Positions 14,141 to 22,088 of a stretch of DNA of 35,388 nucleotides are shown in pieces. The notes under the pieces were generated by a model. That model saw only the letters and a list, made by a program, of their open reading frames with translations, was not told the DNA's origin and did no database searches. Positions within the stretch are counted from its first letter, which is position 1. Each line of letters begins with the position of its first letter. Source of the DNA: an uncultured Eubacteriales bacterium (GTDB taxonomy: Bacteria; Bacillota; Clostridia; Oscillospirales; Oscillospiraceae); assembly GCA_900550615.1 (NCBI GenBank), contig URSX01000007.1:1-35388 (forward strand), written 5' to 3'. Made by a program: the position numbers and the translations under genes.

Positions 14141-14569
14141 CTATTTCCCAAATACTGACCGTTGCCCACTCGTGCGCCCTCTCCTCTTCCCTTTTCGTTT
14201 CTTCTTTCCTTTTGGCAGCACCCCTGCAGCCAGTGCCCCGCCCCATATACAGGCCGTAATCACCCATCCATTTTCCCTAAAGGACGATTCAGTGCCAAAC
14301 CCAAGAGCCGCGCACCATACGAGCAGGTATAACAACAGCGCCTGAACCGTCGCGTGAAGCAGCCCCGCTTTTTCATCCCTCCGTGCTGCCCGACAGCCCA
14401 CAAAGGATACCAGGAACCACGATGCCGCCCCCCATGTTCCAGCGGAGCCCAGCTCCAGCACCTCTTTGTCCAGCAACAATGCCCCCAGGGCCGCGCACAT
14501 AATGCACAGTGCCACGCTCAAAAGCAGTCCTATCCCCACATTCTTGTTGATCCACTCCTGCATATGCAT
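14141..14569 (-). CDS. TIGR04086-like membrane protein (YrzE-type)
   Basis: A 142-residue protein with four predicted membrane helices (about residues 11-34, 40-58, 72-90, 99-118) and a very basic C-terminal tail (KGKKKRKGKRRGRTS). Size, topology and position immediately after yajC match the TIGR04086 family of clostridial membrane proteins, function unknown. The start is set at ATG 14569, right after GGGGGAGG, rather than 14602, which has no ribosome site. That ribosome site is part of the 3' arm of the yajC terminator, so translation depends on whether the hairpin forms. Confidence 0.7.
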   Translation of the reverse strand: MHMQEWINKNVGIGLLLSVALCIMCAALGALLLDKEVLELGSAGTWGAASWFLVSFVGCRAARRDEKAGLLHATVQALLLYLLVWCAALGFGTESSFRENGWVITACIWGGALAAGVLPKGKKKRKGKRRGRTSGQRSVFGK

Positions 14570-14570
14570 A

Positions 14571-14617
14571 AAAACCTCCCCCAATTCATGCTGTTTCAGC
14601 ATATTGGGGGAGGTTTT
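14571..14617 (-). terminator. yajC terminator that encloses the next gene's RBS
   Basis: AAAACCTCCCCCAA (14571-14584) pairs perfectly with 14604-14617 (14 bp); within the loop ATGCTG pairs with CAGCAT. On the minus strand the 3' arm reads TTGGGGGAGGTTTT and is followed by T and the ATG of the next gene. It has the form of an intrinsic terminator while its 3' arm holds the Shine-Dalgarno sequence of the downstream gene. Confidence 0.85.
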
Positions 14618-14631
14618 AAATTATGAATGGA

Positions 14632-15081
14632 TTATTCCTCGGTCTTGTTCTCCTCGGCGGGGGCAGCCTCCTCAGCGGCAGGCGCTTCCTCCACGGCGGG
14701 AACTTCTTTCTTCACCTCGGCCTTGGCCTCAGCCTTCTTACCGCCGCGACGGGGCGCTGCAGCAGCGGCAGCCTGCTCCTCCAGCGTACCGACAGAGCCA
14801 ATAGCAGACTTCACAAACTCCATGCGGACGCGATCCTCGCTGGTCTCAATGACGACGGTGCGGTCGCTGATGGAAACGATACGGCCATATATGCCGCCGA
14901 TGGTGGTGATCCAGTCACCCTTTTTCAGAGAATCACGCATTTCCTGTGCCTGCTTTTTGCGCTTATTCTCAGGGCGAATCAGCAGGAAGTAGAAAATTGC
15001 CAGCATAACAACGATCATCAAAATGGAAGTCATTCCGTTGCCGCCGGCGGAGGTGGTAGACGCATAAGCGATTTCAAACAT
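14632..15081 (-). CDS. yajC: Preprotein translocase accessory subunit YajC
   Basis: A 149-residue protein with one N-terminal membrane helix (about 17-37, MIVVMLAIFYFLLIRP), then the conserved KKGDWITTIGGIYGRIVSISD segment (about 52-73) typical of YajC, and a long low-complexity tail of alanine, glutamate and lysine (about 102-149) that lengthens it beyond the usual 90-110 residues. YajC associates with SecDF/SecYEG at the membrane. I use the ATG at 15081, 10 nt after AAGGAG, not the TTG three codons earlier, which is too near that site. It has its own promoter and ends at the hairpin at 14571. Confidence 0.93.
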   Translation of the reverse strand: MFEIAYASTTSAGGNGMTSILMIVVMLAIFYFLLIRPENKRKKQAQEMRDSLKKGDWITTIGGIYGRIVSISDRTVVIETSEDRVRMEFVKSAIGSVGTLEEQAAAAAAPRRGGKKAEAKAEVKKEVPAVEEAPAAEEAAPAEENKTEE

Positions 15082-15114
15082 GGGGCACAATCTCCTTTTT
15101 TACAATATGTCTGT

Positions 15115-15143
15115 ATTATACAAAATCATTCAGATTATTGCAA
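15115..15143 (-). promoter_or_regulatory. Sigma-A promoter of yajC
   Basis: On the minus strand TTGCAA (15143-15138), a 17-nt spacer and a perfect TATAAT (15120-15115), 34 nt before the yajC ATG. Confidence 0.8.
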
Positions 15144-15172
15144 GACCTTTTCAGCCCGTTCACAGATTCTTT

Positions 15173-16306
15173 TCATATCTTTTGGGAGAGTTTGCTGCTG
15201 TATTCCGCCCGGAATGCCCCAAACTGCCCCTCATCCAATGCAGTCCGGATTCTTTGGGTCAGCTTGTTGTAGAAATACAAATTGTGCATCACCGCCAGAC
15301 GCATGGCAAGAATTTCCTCTGCCGCGAACAGGTGGCGGACATAGGCGCGGCTGAAGCTTCTACACACCGGGCAGTCACACTGGGGATCGATGGGGCCGTC
15401 ATCCAGCTTGTACTTGGCATTTTTGATGTTCATCGTCCCCTGCCAGGTAAAGAGCTTGCCGTGCCGCGCGTTCCGGGCCGGCATTACGCAGTCAAAGAAA
15501 TCCACGCCCCGGGCAACACCCTCAATGATATTGCTGGGCGTACCCACGCCCATAAGGTATCTGGGCTTGTCGGCGGGCATATACGGCTCCACCGCCTCAA
15601 TGATCTCGTACATTACTTCTGTAGGCTCCCCCACCGCCAGGCCCCCGATGGCATAGCCATCGCAGCCCAGCTTGGCAATCTCCTGCATATGCCAGATGCG
15701 CAGATCCCGGAAGGTAGCTCCCTGGTTGATGCCGAAAAGCATCTGTCCCGGGTTTATCGTATCCGGCAGACTATTGAGCCTGTCATGCTCCTTTTTGCAC
15801 CGCTCCAGCCACCGCAGCGTCCGCTCACAGCTGGCCTTGGCGTACTCGTATTGCGCCGGGTTTTCCACGCACTCGTCAAAGGCCATGGCGATGTCCGAAC
15901 CCAGATTGGATTGGATGCGCATGCTCTCCTCCGGCCCCATGAAAATGCGGTGCCCGTCCAGATGGGAGGCAAAGGTCACGCCTTCCTCCTTGATCTTGCG
16001 CAGACTGGCCAGAGAAAACACCTGGAACCCGCCTGAGTCCGTTAGAATCGGCCCGTCCCATCGCATAAACCGATGCAGGCCGCCCATCTGCTTCACCACA
16101 TCGTCGCCGGGTCGCAGGTGCAGGTGATAGGTGTTGGACAGCTCGATCTGGCAGCCGATGTCCTTCAGATCAAAGGCACTGAGCCCGCCCTTGATGGCCG
16201 CCTGGGTGCCCACATTCATAAACACCGGTGTCTGCACCACGCCGCCGTGGGCGCACCGAAACTCGCCCCGCCGGGCGCTTCCCTCTTTTTTAATGACCTT
16301 AAACAT
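15173..16306 (-). CDS. tgt: tRNA-guanine transglycosylase (Tgt)
   Basis: A 377-residue enzyme that exchanges guanine for preQ1 at the wobble position of GUN-anticodon tRNAs, the committed step of queuosine formation. Visible motifs: LTDSGGFQVFSL (about 88-99, active-site aspartate), IGGLAVGEP, MPARNARHG (nucleophile region), and the zinc site CDCPVCRSFSRAYVRHL with a later histidine. The start at ATG 16306 has AAGGAG 8 nt upstream; a TTG seven codons earlier overlaps that site. It lies 24 nt after queA and is cotranscribed with it. Confidence 0.97.
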   Translation of the reverse strand: MFKVIKKEGSARRGEFRCAHGGVVQTPVFMNVGTQAAIKGGLSAFDLKDIGCQIELSNTYHLHLRPGDDVVKQMGGLHRFMRWDGPILTDSGGFQVFSLASLRKIKEEGVTFASHLDGHRIFMGPEESMRIQSNLGSDIAMAFDECVENPAQYEYAKASCERTLRWLERCKKEHDRLNSLPDTINPGQMLFGINQGATFRDLRIWHMQEIAKLGCDGYAIGGLAVGEPTEVMYEIIEAVEPYMPADKPRYLMGVGTPSNIIEGVARGVDFFDCVMPARNARHGKLFTWQGTMNIKNAKYKLDDGPIDPQCDCPVCRSFSRAYVRHLFAAEEILAMRLAVMHNLYFYNKLTQRIRTALDEGQFGAFRAEYSSKLSQKI

Positions 16307-16330
16307 GGAATAAACTCCTTGATTCAAAAT

Positions 16331-17356
16331 TCAGTGGATAAACATCGCGTCGCCAAAGGAGAAAAAACGATACCTCTCCCGCACGGCCTCTTCATAAGCC
16401 CGCAACACATGCTCCCGTCCTGCCAATGCTGAAACCAGCATAATGAGCGTAGACTCCGGCAGGTGGAAATTGGTAATCAGCGCGTCCAAAACCTTGAACT
16501 TATACCCAGGATAAATGAATATGTCCGTCCATCCCGCCGAGGCGCGCATGGTTCCGTCCTCCCCTGCCCAGGATTCTACCGTCCGGCAGGAGGTAGTACC
16601 CACGCAGATGACCCGGCCACCGTTTTTCTTCGTCTCGTTGATAAGGTCCGCCGTCTCCTGGGGGATCACGCAGTATTCGCTGTGCATCAGATGGTCTGTA
16701 ATGTCATCTTCCTTTACAGGCCGGAAAGTGCCCAGCCCCACATGGAGCGTCACATAGCCCACCTTCACGCCCATTTCCTGCACCTTTTTCAGAAGTTCCT
16801 CCGTGAAATGAAGCCCCGCCGTAGGCGCAGCCGCAGAGCCAACGACCTTGGAATAAACCGTTTGATACCTTTCCCTATCCTGCAGCTCCTCCTTGATGTA
16901 AGGCGGCAGGGGCATTTTCCCCAGCCTGTCCAGTACCTCCAGAAAAATGCCGTCATAGTCGAACCGCACCAATCGGTTTCCGCCCTCCAGAACCGCTGTG
17001 ACCTCCGCCGTCAACTCTCCGCCGCCAAAGGTAAGCTTTGCCCCTTCCCGCAGATGCTTCCCGGGCCGCACCAGACACTCCCAGGTCTTCTCGCCCCGGT
17101 CAATGAGCAGCAGCACCTCGCAGGCACCGCCCCCCGGCAGCCGCTGGCCCAGAAGCCTGGCCGGCAAAACACGGGAGTCGTTTAAGATCAGGCAGTCTCC
17201 GGGGTGCAGATACTCCGGCAAATCAAAAAAATGCCGGTGCTCCCATGCGCCGCTGTTTTTATCCAGCACCAGCAGCCGGGACGCATCCCGCCGCTCCAGC
17301 GGAGTCTGGGCGATCAGCTCCTGAGGCAAATCAAAATTAAAATCGCTCGTTTTCAT
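16331..17356 (-). CDS. queA: S-adenosylmethionine:tRNA ribosyltransferase-isomerase (QueA)
   Basis: A 341-residue enzyme that transfers and isomerises the ribosyl part of S-adenosylmethionine to preQ1-tRNA, giving epoxyqueuosine. The N-terminal FNFDLPQELIAQTPLERRD (about 6-24), AAPTAGLHFTEELL, YVTLHVGLGTFRPV and TNFHLPESTLIMLVSA are hallmark segments. The length is typical. The ATG at 17356 has no strong ribosome site but is the only suitable start. It heads the queA-tgt unit from a well-formed promoter; queCDEFG genes are not in this window. Confidence 0.97.
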   Translation of the reverse strand: MKTSDFNFDLPQELIAQTPLERRDASRLLVLDKNSGAWEHRHFFDLPEYLHPGDCLILNDSRVLPARLLGQRLPGGGACEVLLLIDRGEKTWECLVRPGKHLREGAKLTFGGGELTAEVTAVLEGGNRLVRFDYDGIFLEVLDRLGKMPLPPYIKEELQDRERYQTVYSKVVGSAAAPTAGLHFTEELLKKVQEMGVKVGYVTLHVGLGTFRPVKEDDITDHLMHSEYCVIPQETADLINETKKNGGRVICVGTTSCRTVESWAGEDGTMRASAGWTDIFIYPGYKFKVLDALITNFHLPESTLIMLVSALAGREHVLRAYEEAVRERYRFFSFGDAMFIH

Positions 17357-17393
17357 GTTGTTTCATTCCAGTCTGTTTATCAGTATAGGGTTT

Positions 17394-17422
17394 ATTATAA
17401 TACATTTTACGGTCTTTTACAA
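17394..17422 (-). promoter_or_regulatory. Sigma-A promoter of queA-tgt
   Basis: On the minus strand TTGTAA (17422-17417), a 17-nt spacer and a perfect TATAAT (17399-17394), about 38 nt before the queA ATG. It directly adjoins the tyrS terminator. Confidence 0.78.
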
Positions 17423-17453
17423 GAAAAAAGCCCCCGCTGCCGCAGGAGGCTTT
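17423..17453 (-). terminator. Terminator of tyrS
   Basis: On the minus strand a slightly irregular G/C stem, AGCCTCCTGC with GCGGGGGCT, is followed by TTTTTTCTTG. It lies about 10 nt after the tyrS stop. Confidence 0.75.
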
Positions 17454-17463
17454 CTTCATCATT

Positions 17464-18690
17464 TTACGCCATGTAAGCTCTGTGGAAGATTTTCTTTCCC
17501 TTCTTGATGATAACGCCCTCGCCGGCGAGAGTCTCTGCATCAAAGGCGGCATCAATAGACTCCACCTTGGAATCATTGACGGACACACCGCCCTGCTGCA
17601 CCAGCCGCCGGGCCTCGCTGTTGGACGCGCACAGGCCGCACTCCACCAGCAGCGCCATAATGCCGATCTTCCCATCCGTCAGCTTCTCTGCCGGGATCTG
17701 GGTAGCCGGCATATGGGTGGCATCGCCCTTGCCGGAGAACAGCGCCCGGGACGCCTCCCGAGCCTTATCGGCCTCCTCCTGGCTGTGCACCAGCTTCGTC
17801 AGCTCATAGGCCAGGATGTCCTTGGCCTCGTTGAGCTTGGCATCCTTCCAATCGACCATGGCGTTAATTTCCTCCAGCGGCAGGAAGGTCAGCATCCGCA
17901 GGCACTTGATCACATCCGCATCATCCACATTCCGCCAGTACTGATAGAACTCGAAGGGGCTGGTCTTGTTGGGATCCAGCCACACAGCGCCGGAGGCGGT
18001 TTTGCCCATCTTCTTGCCCTCGGAGTTGAGCAGCAGGTTGATGGTCATGGCATGGGCATCCTTGCCCAGCTTCCGCCGAATCAGCTCCGTACCGCCCAGC
18101 ATATTGCTCCACTGGTCGTTGCCGCCAAACTGCATGTTGCACCCATAGTGCTGGAACATGTAGTAGAAGTCATAGCTCTGCATGATCATGTAGTTGAACT
18201 CCAGGAAGCTCAGCCCCTTCTCCATGCGCTGCTTGTAGCACTCGGCCCGCAGCATGTTATTCACAGAGAAGCAGGCGCCCACCTCCCGCAGCAGCTCAAT
18301 ATAGTTCAGCGGCATCAACCACTCGGAGTTATACAGCATCAGCGCCTTGTCGTCGGAGAAATCGATGAACTTCTCCATTTGCCGCTTGAAGCACTCGGCG
18401 TTGTGTACGATGTCCTCCCGGGTGAGCATCTTGCGCATGTCCGTCCGCCCGGAGGGGTCGCCGATCATGGTCGTGCCGTCGCCGATGAGGGCAATGGGCT
18501 TGTTTCCGGCCATCTGCAGCCGCTTCATCAGGCACAGCGCCATGAAATGCCCCACGTGCAGAGAGTCCGCCGTGCAGTCAAAGCCGATATAGAAGGTCGC
18601 CTTGCCGTTGTTGACCATCTCCCGTATCTCGTCCTCATTGGTCACCTGTGCGATCAGCCCCCGGGCGATCAGTTCCTCATAAATTCCCAT
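17464..18690 (-). CDS. tyrS: Tyrosyl-tRNA synthetase
   Basis: A 408-residue class I aminoacyl-tRNA synthetase that charges tRNA-Tyr. Visible: the HIGH-type motif HVGH (45-48) in ADSLHVGHFM, GDGTTMIGDPSGR, the tyrosine-binding segment QSYDFYYM (171-178) with GGNDQW, a KMSKS variant KMGKT (227-231) and a C-terminal S4 RNA-binding domain (about 340-405). The start is the ATG at 18690 after AAAGGA; the frame is open further upstream only into the T-box leader. Expression is controlled by the tyrosine T-box at 18741-19026. Confidence 0.97.
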   Translation of the reverse strand: MGIYEELIARGLIAQVTNEDEIREMVNNGKATFYIGFDCTADSLHVGHFMALCLMKRLQMAGNKPIALIGDGTTMIGDPSGRTDMRKMLTREDIVHNAECFKRQMEKFIDFSDDKALMLYNSEWLMPLNYIELLREVGACFSVNNMLRAECYKQRMEKGLSFLEFNYMIMQSYDFYYMFQHYGCNMQFGGNDQWSNMLGGTELIRRKLGKDAHAMTINLLLNSEGKKMGKTASGAVWLDPNKTSPFEFYQYWRNVDDADVIKCLRMLTFLPLEEINAMVDWKDAKLNEAKDILAYELTKLVHSQEEADKAREASRALFSGKGDATHMPATQIPAEKLTDGKIGIMALLVECGLCASNSEARRLVQQGGVSVNDSKVESIDAAFDAETLAGEGVIIKKGKKIFHRAYMA

Positions 18691-18740
18691 TTCTTTTGTT
18701 CCTTTCTTCCGATTTTGGATTTTTGCATCGGGCAGAAGGC

Positions 18741-19026
18741 AAAAAAACGCCCCCTGCCTGCATCGACAGAGGGCGACAAAAAGCCACGGTACCACCTCAT
18801 ATTCGCCGCAGCCTCGCGGACAGCGGCCTCATGGAGTGCATCTGTGCACTCCTGCGCTGTAACGGGCGCACCCGACACATCCCTACTGGGGCCGAGGCCC
18901 GTTCAGAAGGCAGCTCCGGGATGTATTCGGACCGGTCATCTCTCCTCCTTGCACCCACCGGAGGCTCTCTGCGCAGACAATTCGGCCCTACTTTTCCCAT
19001 CAACGCTGTATGGATATAAAATCTGC
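18741..19026 (-). ncRNA. Tyrosine T-box riboswitch leader (specifier UAC)
   Basis: The minus strand from the promoter at 19032 shows the ordered parts of a T-box leader. An early stem I element GATGGGAAAAGTAGG (about 18980-18995) comes first. Next is an AGAGAG box with GGTGGGTG, then the specifier loop GAATACATC, whose codon TAC (18925-18923) means tyrosine. The T-box sequence GAGGTGGTACCGTGG (about 18798-18784) follows, and a terminator stem (CGCCCTCTG with CAGGGGGCG, 18775-18748) runs into seven Ts (18747-18741). Uncharged tRNA-Tyr pairs with the specifier and the T-box bulge, favours the antiterminator and lets tyrS be read. Confidence 0.95.
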
Positions 19027-19031
19027 TACTT

Positions 19032-19060
19032 ATTATAAAGAACGACTCACCCTTTGTCAA
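19032..19060 (-). promoter_or_regulatory. Consensus sigma-A promoter of T-box/tyrS
   Basis: On the minus strand TTGACA (19060-19055), exactly 17 nt, and TATAAT (19037-19032): both boxes match the consensus fully. The -35 begins only 4 nt after the recN stop. Confidence 0.93.
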
Positions 19061-19064
19061 CAGC

Positions 19065-20738
19065 TTATGCCAATGTTTTTTTGTAAGCGTCCGCTGCAGA
19101 CAGCAGCTCCTCCGCTCCCTCCAGCATGGTCTGCGTGATCTGCTCTCCGCCTGTAAGCCGGGCCAGCTCCTCCCGGCGCTGAGCACGAGTCAGCTCCTGC
19201 ACCCGGGTAAAGGTTCTCCCGCCCAACACGCCCTTTTCCACAGAAAAATGCGTATCTGCCATGGCAGCCAGCTGCGGCAGATGCGTCACGCAGAGCACCT
19301 GCTTCTGCCGGGAGATCCGGGCCATTTTCTCTGCGACCTTTTGGGCCGCCCGTCCGGACACACCGGTATCCACCTCATCAAAGACCATGGTACCGATCTG
19401 TTCCTGCTGGGAAAATACATTTTTCATGGCCAGCATGATCCGGGCCAGCTCACCACCGGAGGCGATCTTTTGTATGGGCCGCAGCTCCTCGCCCACGTTG
19501 GCGGACATGAGAAAGCGCACCTCGTCTATGCCGCTGACATCCGGCTTTTTCTCCGCAAAAGCCACCTCAAACCGAATCGAGCCCATATTCAGCTCCCGCA
19601 GCTCCGTCAGGATTCTCTCCTGCAGCTCCTTGGCGACAATCCTGCGCTGCTTTGAAAGCTCTCTGGCAGCCGTCAGAGCCTCCTTCTCCGCCTTCTCCAG
19701 CTTCTTTTGAAGTATCGCCAGCGTGTCATCGGCAAAGGCAATCTGATCCAGCTCCTGCCGGCACTTCTCCAGATAGGCCAGCATGTCCTCCACCGTAGCG
19801 CCGTACTTCTTTTTCAGCCGGTACAGCTGGTCGCAGCGGCTCTCCACCTCGTCCAGCTCTCCCGGGGCGAAGTCAAATTCATCCTTCTTTTCCTGTACGG
19901 TGTAGGAAATGTCATAAACCTCGCTGTACACAGCCTCCAGCCGCTCATACAGCTGAGAAAAGCTGTCGCTCATATTCCGGACAGAGGCCAGCTGCTCCTG
20001 TGCCTGCCGCAGCAGCGACAGTGCGCCTGCCTGCTGGTCGTCCCCGCTGAGGCAGAAATCCGCCCCCTGAATCGCAGAGATAAACTTCTCGCCATTGCGG
20101 AGCAAATTTCTCCGCTCCAGCAGCTCCTCTTCCTCCCCGGCCTGCAAATCGGCCCGTTCCAAGTCGTTGATCTGAAACCGGAGCGTATCTATACGCCGCG
20201 CCTTTTCCGATTCATCCATTTGCAGCGCGTCCATCTGGCTCCGAATCTCCTGCAGGGCCGCATATTTCGCGGCATAGCTATCCTGTAAAGGCGAGTACCT
20301 TCCGTACTGATCCAGATAAAGAATGTGCTGCGTCTCGTCCAGCAGCTGCTGGCCATCGTGCTGCCCGTGGATATTCAGCAGCCGGTTTCCTATGGCACGC
20401 AACTGGGAGACGGTCATGGGCCGTCCATTCAGGCGGCATACGTTTTTCCCATCTGCATATATTTCCCGCTGCAGCAGCCATTCCTCCTGGTCTTCAATTC
20501 CCATATCCGCGCCCAGAGCCTGGGGAATTTGGGAAAAGACCGCGCTGACAAATGCATGGTCGCTCCCCGTGCGGATCAGATCCCGGGACGCACGCTGCCC
20601 AAGAACCGCACTGAGAGCATCGATGACGATGGACTTACCCGCGCCGGTTTCGCCGGTCAGGGCGTTGAATCCCGGACGGAACTGAATGTCTGCCTGCTCA
20701 ATGATGGCAATATTTTCAATATGCAGCAGATCAAGCAT
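19065..20738 (-). CDS. recN: DNA repair protein RecN
   Basis: A 557-residue SMC-like ATPase acting early in double-strand break repair. Walker A GETGAGKS at residues 29-36, a long helical coiled-coil region (about 150-370) split by a central turn, an ABC signature-like IASGGELARIMLA and Walker B MVFDEVDTGVSG in the C-terminal lobe. The length is normal. It follows argR by 17 nt. No terminator separates its stop from the T-box promoter, so recN transcripts probably continue into the tyrS leader. The order argR-recN is conserved in Firmicutes. Confidence 0.97.
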   Translation of the reverse strand: MLDLLHIENIAIIEQADIQFRPGFNALTGETGAGKSIVIDALSAVLGQRASRDLIRTGSDHAFVSAVFSQIPQALGADMGIEDQEEWLLQREIYADGKNVCRLNGRPMTVSQLRAIGNRLLNIHGQHDGQQLLDETQHILYLDQYGRYSPLQDSYAAKYAALQEIRSQMDALQMDESEKARRIDTLRFQINDLERADLQAGEEEELLERRNLLRNGEKFISAIQGADFCLSGDDQQAGALSLLRQAQEQLASVRNMSDSFSQLYERLEAVYSEVYDISYTVQEKKDEFDFAPGELDEVESRCDQLYRLKKKYGATVEDMLAYLEKCRQELDQIAFADDTLAILQKKLEKAEKEALTAARELSKQRRIVAKELQERILTELRELNMGSIRFEVAFAEKKPDVSGIDEVRFLMSANVGEELRPIQKIASGGELARIMLAMKNVFSQQEQIGTMVFDEVDTGVSGRAAQKVAEKMARISRQKQVLCVTHLPQLAAMADTHFSVEKGVLGGRTFTRVQELTRAQRREELARLTGGEQITQTMLEGAEELLSAADAYKKTLA

Positions 20739-20755
20739 ATTGTGCTCCCTTCGTC

Positions 20756-21208
20756 TCAGCTCAGCATCGCCTTGATGCTGCTGGCCAGCTCCACGGCGCT
20801 CTCGCTGTCGCGCATAATCAGCAGCACCGTGTCGTCTCCGGCCAGCGTACCTATCAGCTGGTCGATCTCCATCCCGTCCAGAGCCGCCGCCGCGCCATTG
20901 GCCAGGCCCGACATGGTGTGGATGACCACCAGATTTTGCGCGTAATCCACATTTACAATGCTCTCTCGGAAAATGGTCTGCAATTTATCCGCCACATGGA
21001 TTTTTGACCCATGGTCGGATACCGCATAGCGGTACCTCCCCTGTCCTGCTGGGGCCTTAACAAGGTGGAGCTGCTTAATGTCCCGGGAAATGGTGGCCTG
21101 CGTGCCCGTAAATCCACGTGCCTGCAGCAGGGACAAAAGCTGCTCCTGGGTCTCCACCGGCTCCTGGGAGATGATCTCTAATATCATTTTTTGGCGGTCA
21201 TTTTTCAT
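20756..21208 (-). CDS. argR: Arginine repressor ArgR
   Basis: A 150-residue regulator with an N-terminal winged helix (about 1-70; GFTGTQATISRDIKQLHL is the recognition region) and a C-terminal oligomerisation and arginine-binding domain (GTLAGDDTVLLIMRD motif near 123-137). Hexamers bind ARG boxes to control arginine biosynthesis and catabolism. The start is the ATG at 21208 after GGAGG; the frame upstream only runs through the end of nadK. It overlaps nadK by 11 nt. Confidence 0.96.
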   Translation of the reverse strand: MKNDRQKMILEIISQEPVETQEQLLSLLQARGFTGTQATISRDIKQLHLVKAPAGQGRYRYAVSDHGSKIHVADKLQTIFRESIVNVDYAQNLVVIHTMSGLANGAAAALDGMEIDQLIGTLAGDDTVLLIMRDSESAVELASSIKAMLS

Positions 21209-22085
21209 ATTTTGCTGCCTCCATGGCCATTTTTTTGTCCAGAATCTCGCAAAAGCTCTTTTTTGAAAGCCGCACAAGCTTCATCGTGTGCTTTGACAGA
21301 CTCGCCTGCACCACATCGTCGTTTTTCAGGGAAAATGCTTTCCCTCCGTCAGAGGAAAGGTACACAAACTTGCGGTTGGCGTCCGGCGCAGTCACCCGGA
21401 TCACATGGTTCGGGTCCAGCACATAGCTGCTGGAACGCGTGGAGTGGGGACAAATGGGGCTGATGACGATGTTGCGGGCCGTAGGCTCCACGATGGGCCC
21501 CCCCGCAGCCATAGAATACCCTGTAGAACCGGTGGGGGTGGATATGACTACGCCGTCGCCGCCCACCCGGGTCAGGAATCCCTCCTCCGTGTATATCTCC
21601 AGCCGCACCACTCTGGCAATAGAGCCCTTGGATATCACCGCGTCATTGAGCGCAATGGTATTATAAACGCTGCGGCCGTTTCGCACCACGGACACATCCA
21701 GCATCATGCGCTCCTCCACCGTGAGGTTCCAGCCCTTCAGATCCCGCAGTCGTTCCAGCTCATTGGGCTCCAGCTCCGACATAAATCCCAGACTGCCCAG
21801 GTTAATGCCGAGAACCGGCACATTGTTCATAGCCACCGTCTTCGCCAGGTGCAGGATCGTTCCGTCCCCGCCAAAGGCGATCAGCAGGTCAGCTCTCCTG
21901 ATCTCCTGGGCAAGCTGGCCCAGAGGCATCCCCATATCAGCGCCGTACCCTTCCTTTTGAAATGGCAGGCAAACCACCGTGTCGAAGCCGGACTCATCCA
22001 GAATGGCTTTGGATCTGGCGGCAACGCGCATATCTTTATCCCGATACGGGTTGGGACAAAGAATGATTTTCTTTCTTTGCGCCAT
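21198..22085 (-). CDS. nadK: NAD kinase
   Basis: A 295-residue enzyme that phosphorylates NAD to NADP in the cytoplasm. Visible: the catalytic GGDGT at residues 72-76 (IAFGGDGTILHLAK), a conserved NDAV motif (about 148-151), and the glycine-rich VGGDGVVISTPTGSTGYSMAAGG split over two strands. The length is typical for Gram-positive NadK. It lies 3 nt from tlyA and overlaps argR, in the tlyA-nadK-argR-recN block of Firmicutes. Confidence 0.96.
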   Translation of the reverse strand: MAQRKKIILCPNPYRDKDMRVAARSKAILDESGFDTVVCLPFQKEGYGADMGMPLGQLAQEIRRADLLIAFGGDGTILHLAKTVAMNNVPVLGINLGSLGFMSELEPNELERLRDLKGWNLTVEERMMLDVSVVRNGRSVYNTIALNDAVISKGSIARVVRLEIYTEEGFLTRVGGDGVVISTPTGSTGYSMAAGGPIVEPTARNIVISPICPHSTRSSSYVLDPNHVIRVTAPDANRKFVYLSSDGGKAFSLKNDDVVQASLSKHTMKLVRLSKKSFCEILDKKMAMEAAKYEK

Positions 22086-22088
22086 TTT

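Noticed and set aside
13896..14345. 149-codon plus-strand frame
   Set aside because: Partly antisense to the TIGR04086-like gene, no ribosome site, serine/proline-rich translation typical of a shadow.
17482..19038. 518-codon plus-strand frame
   Set aside because: Antisense to tyrS and its T-box leader; no family resemblance.
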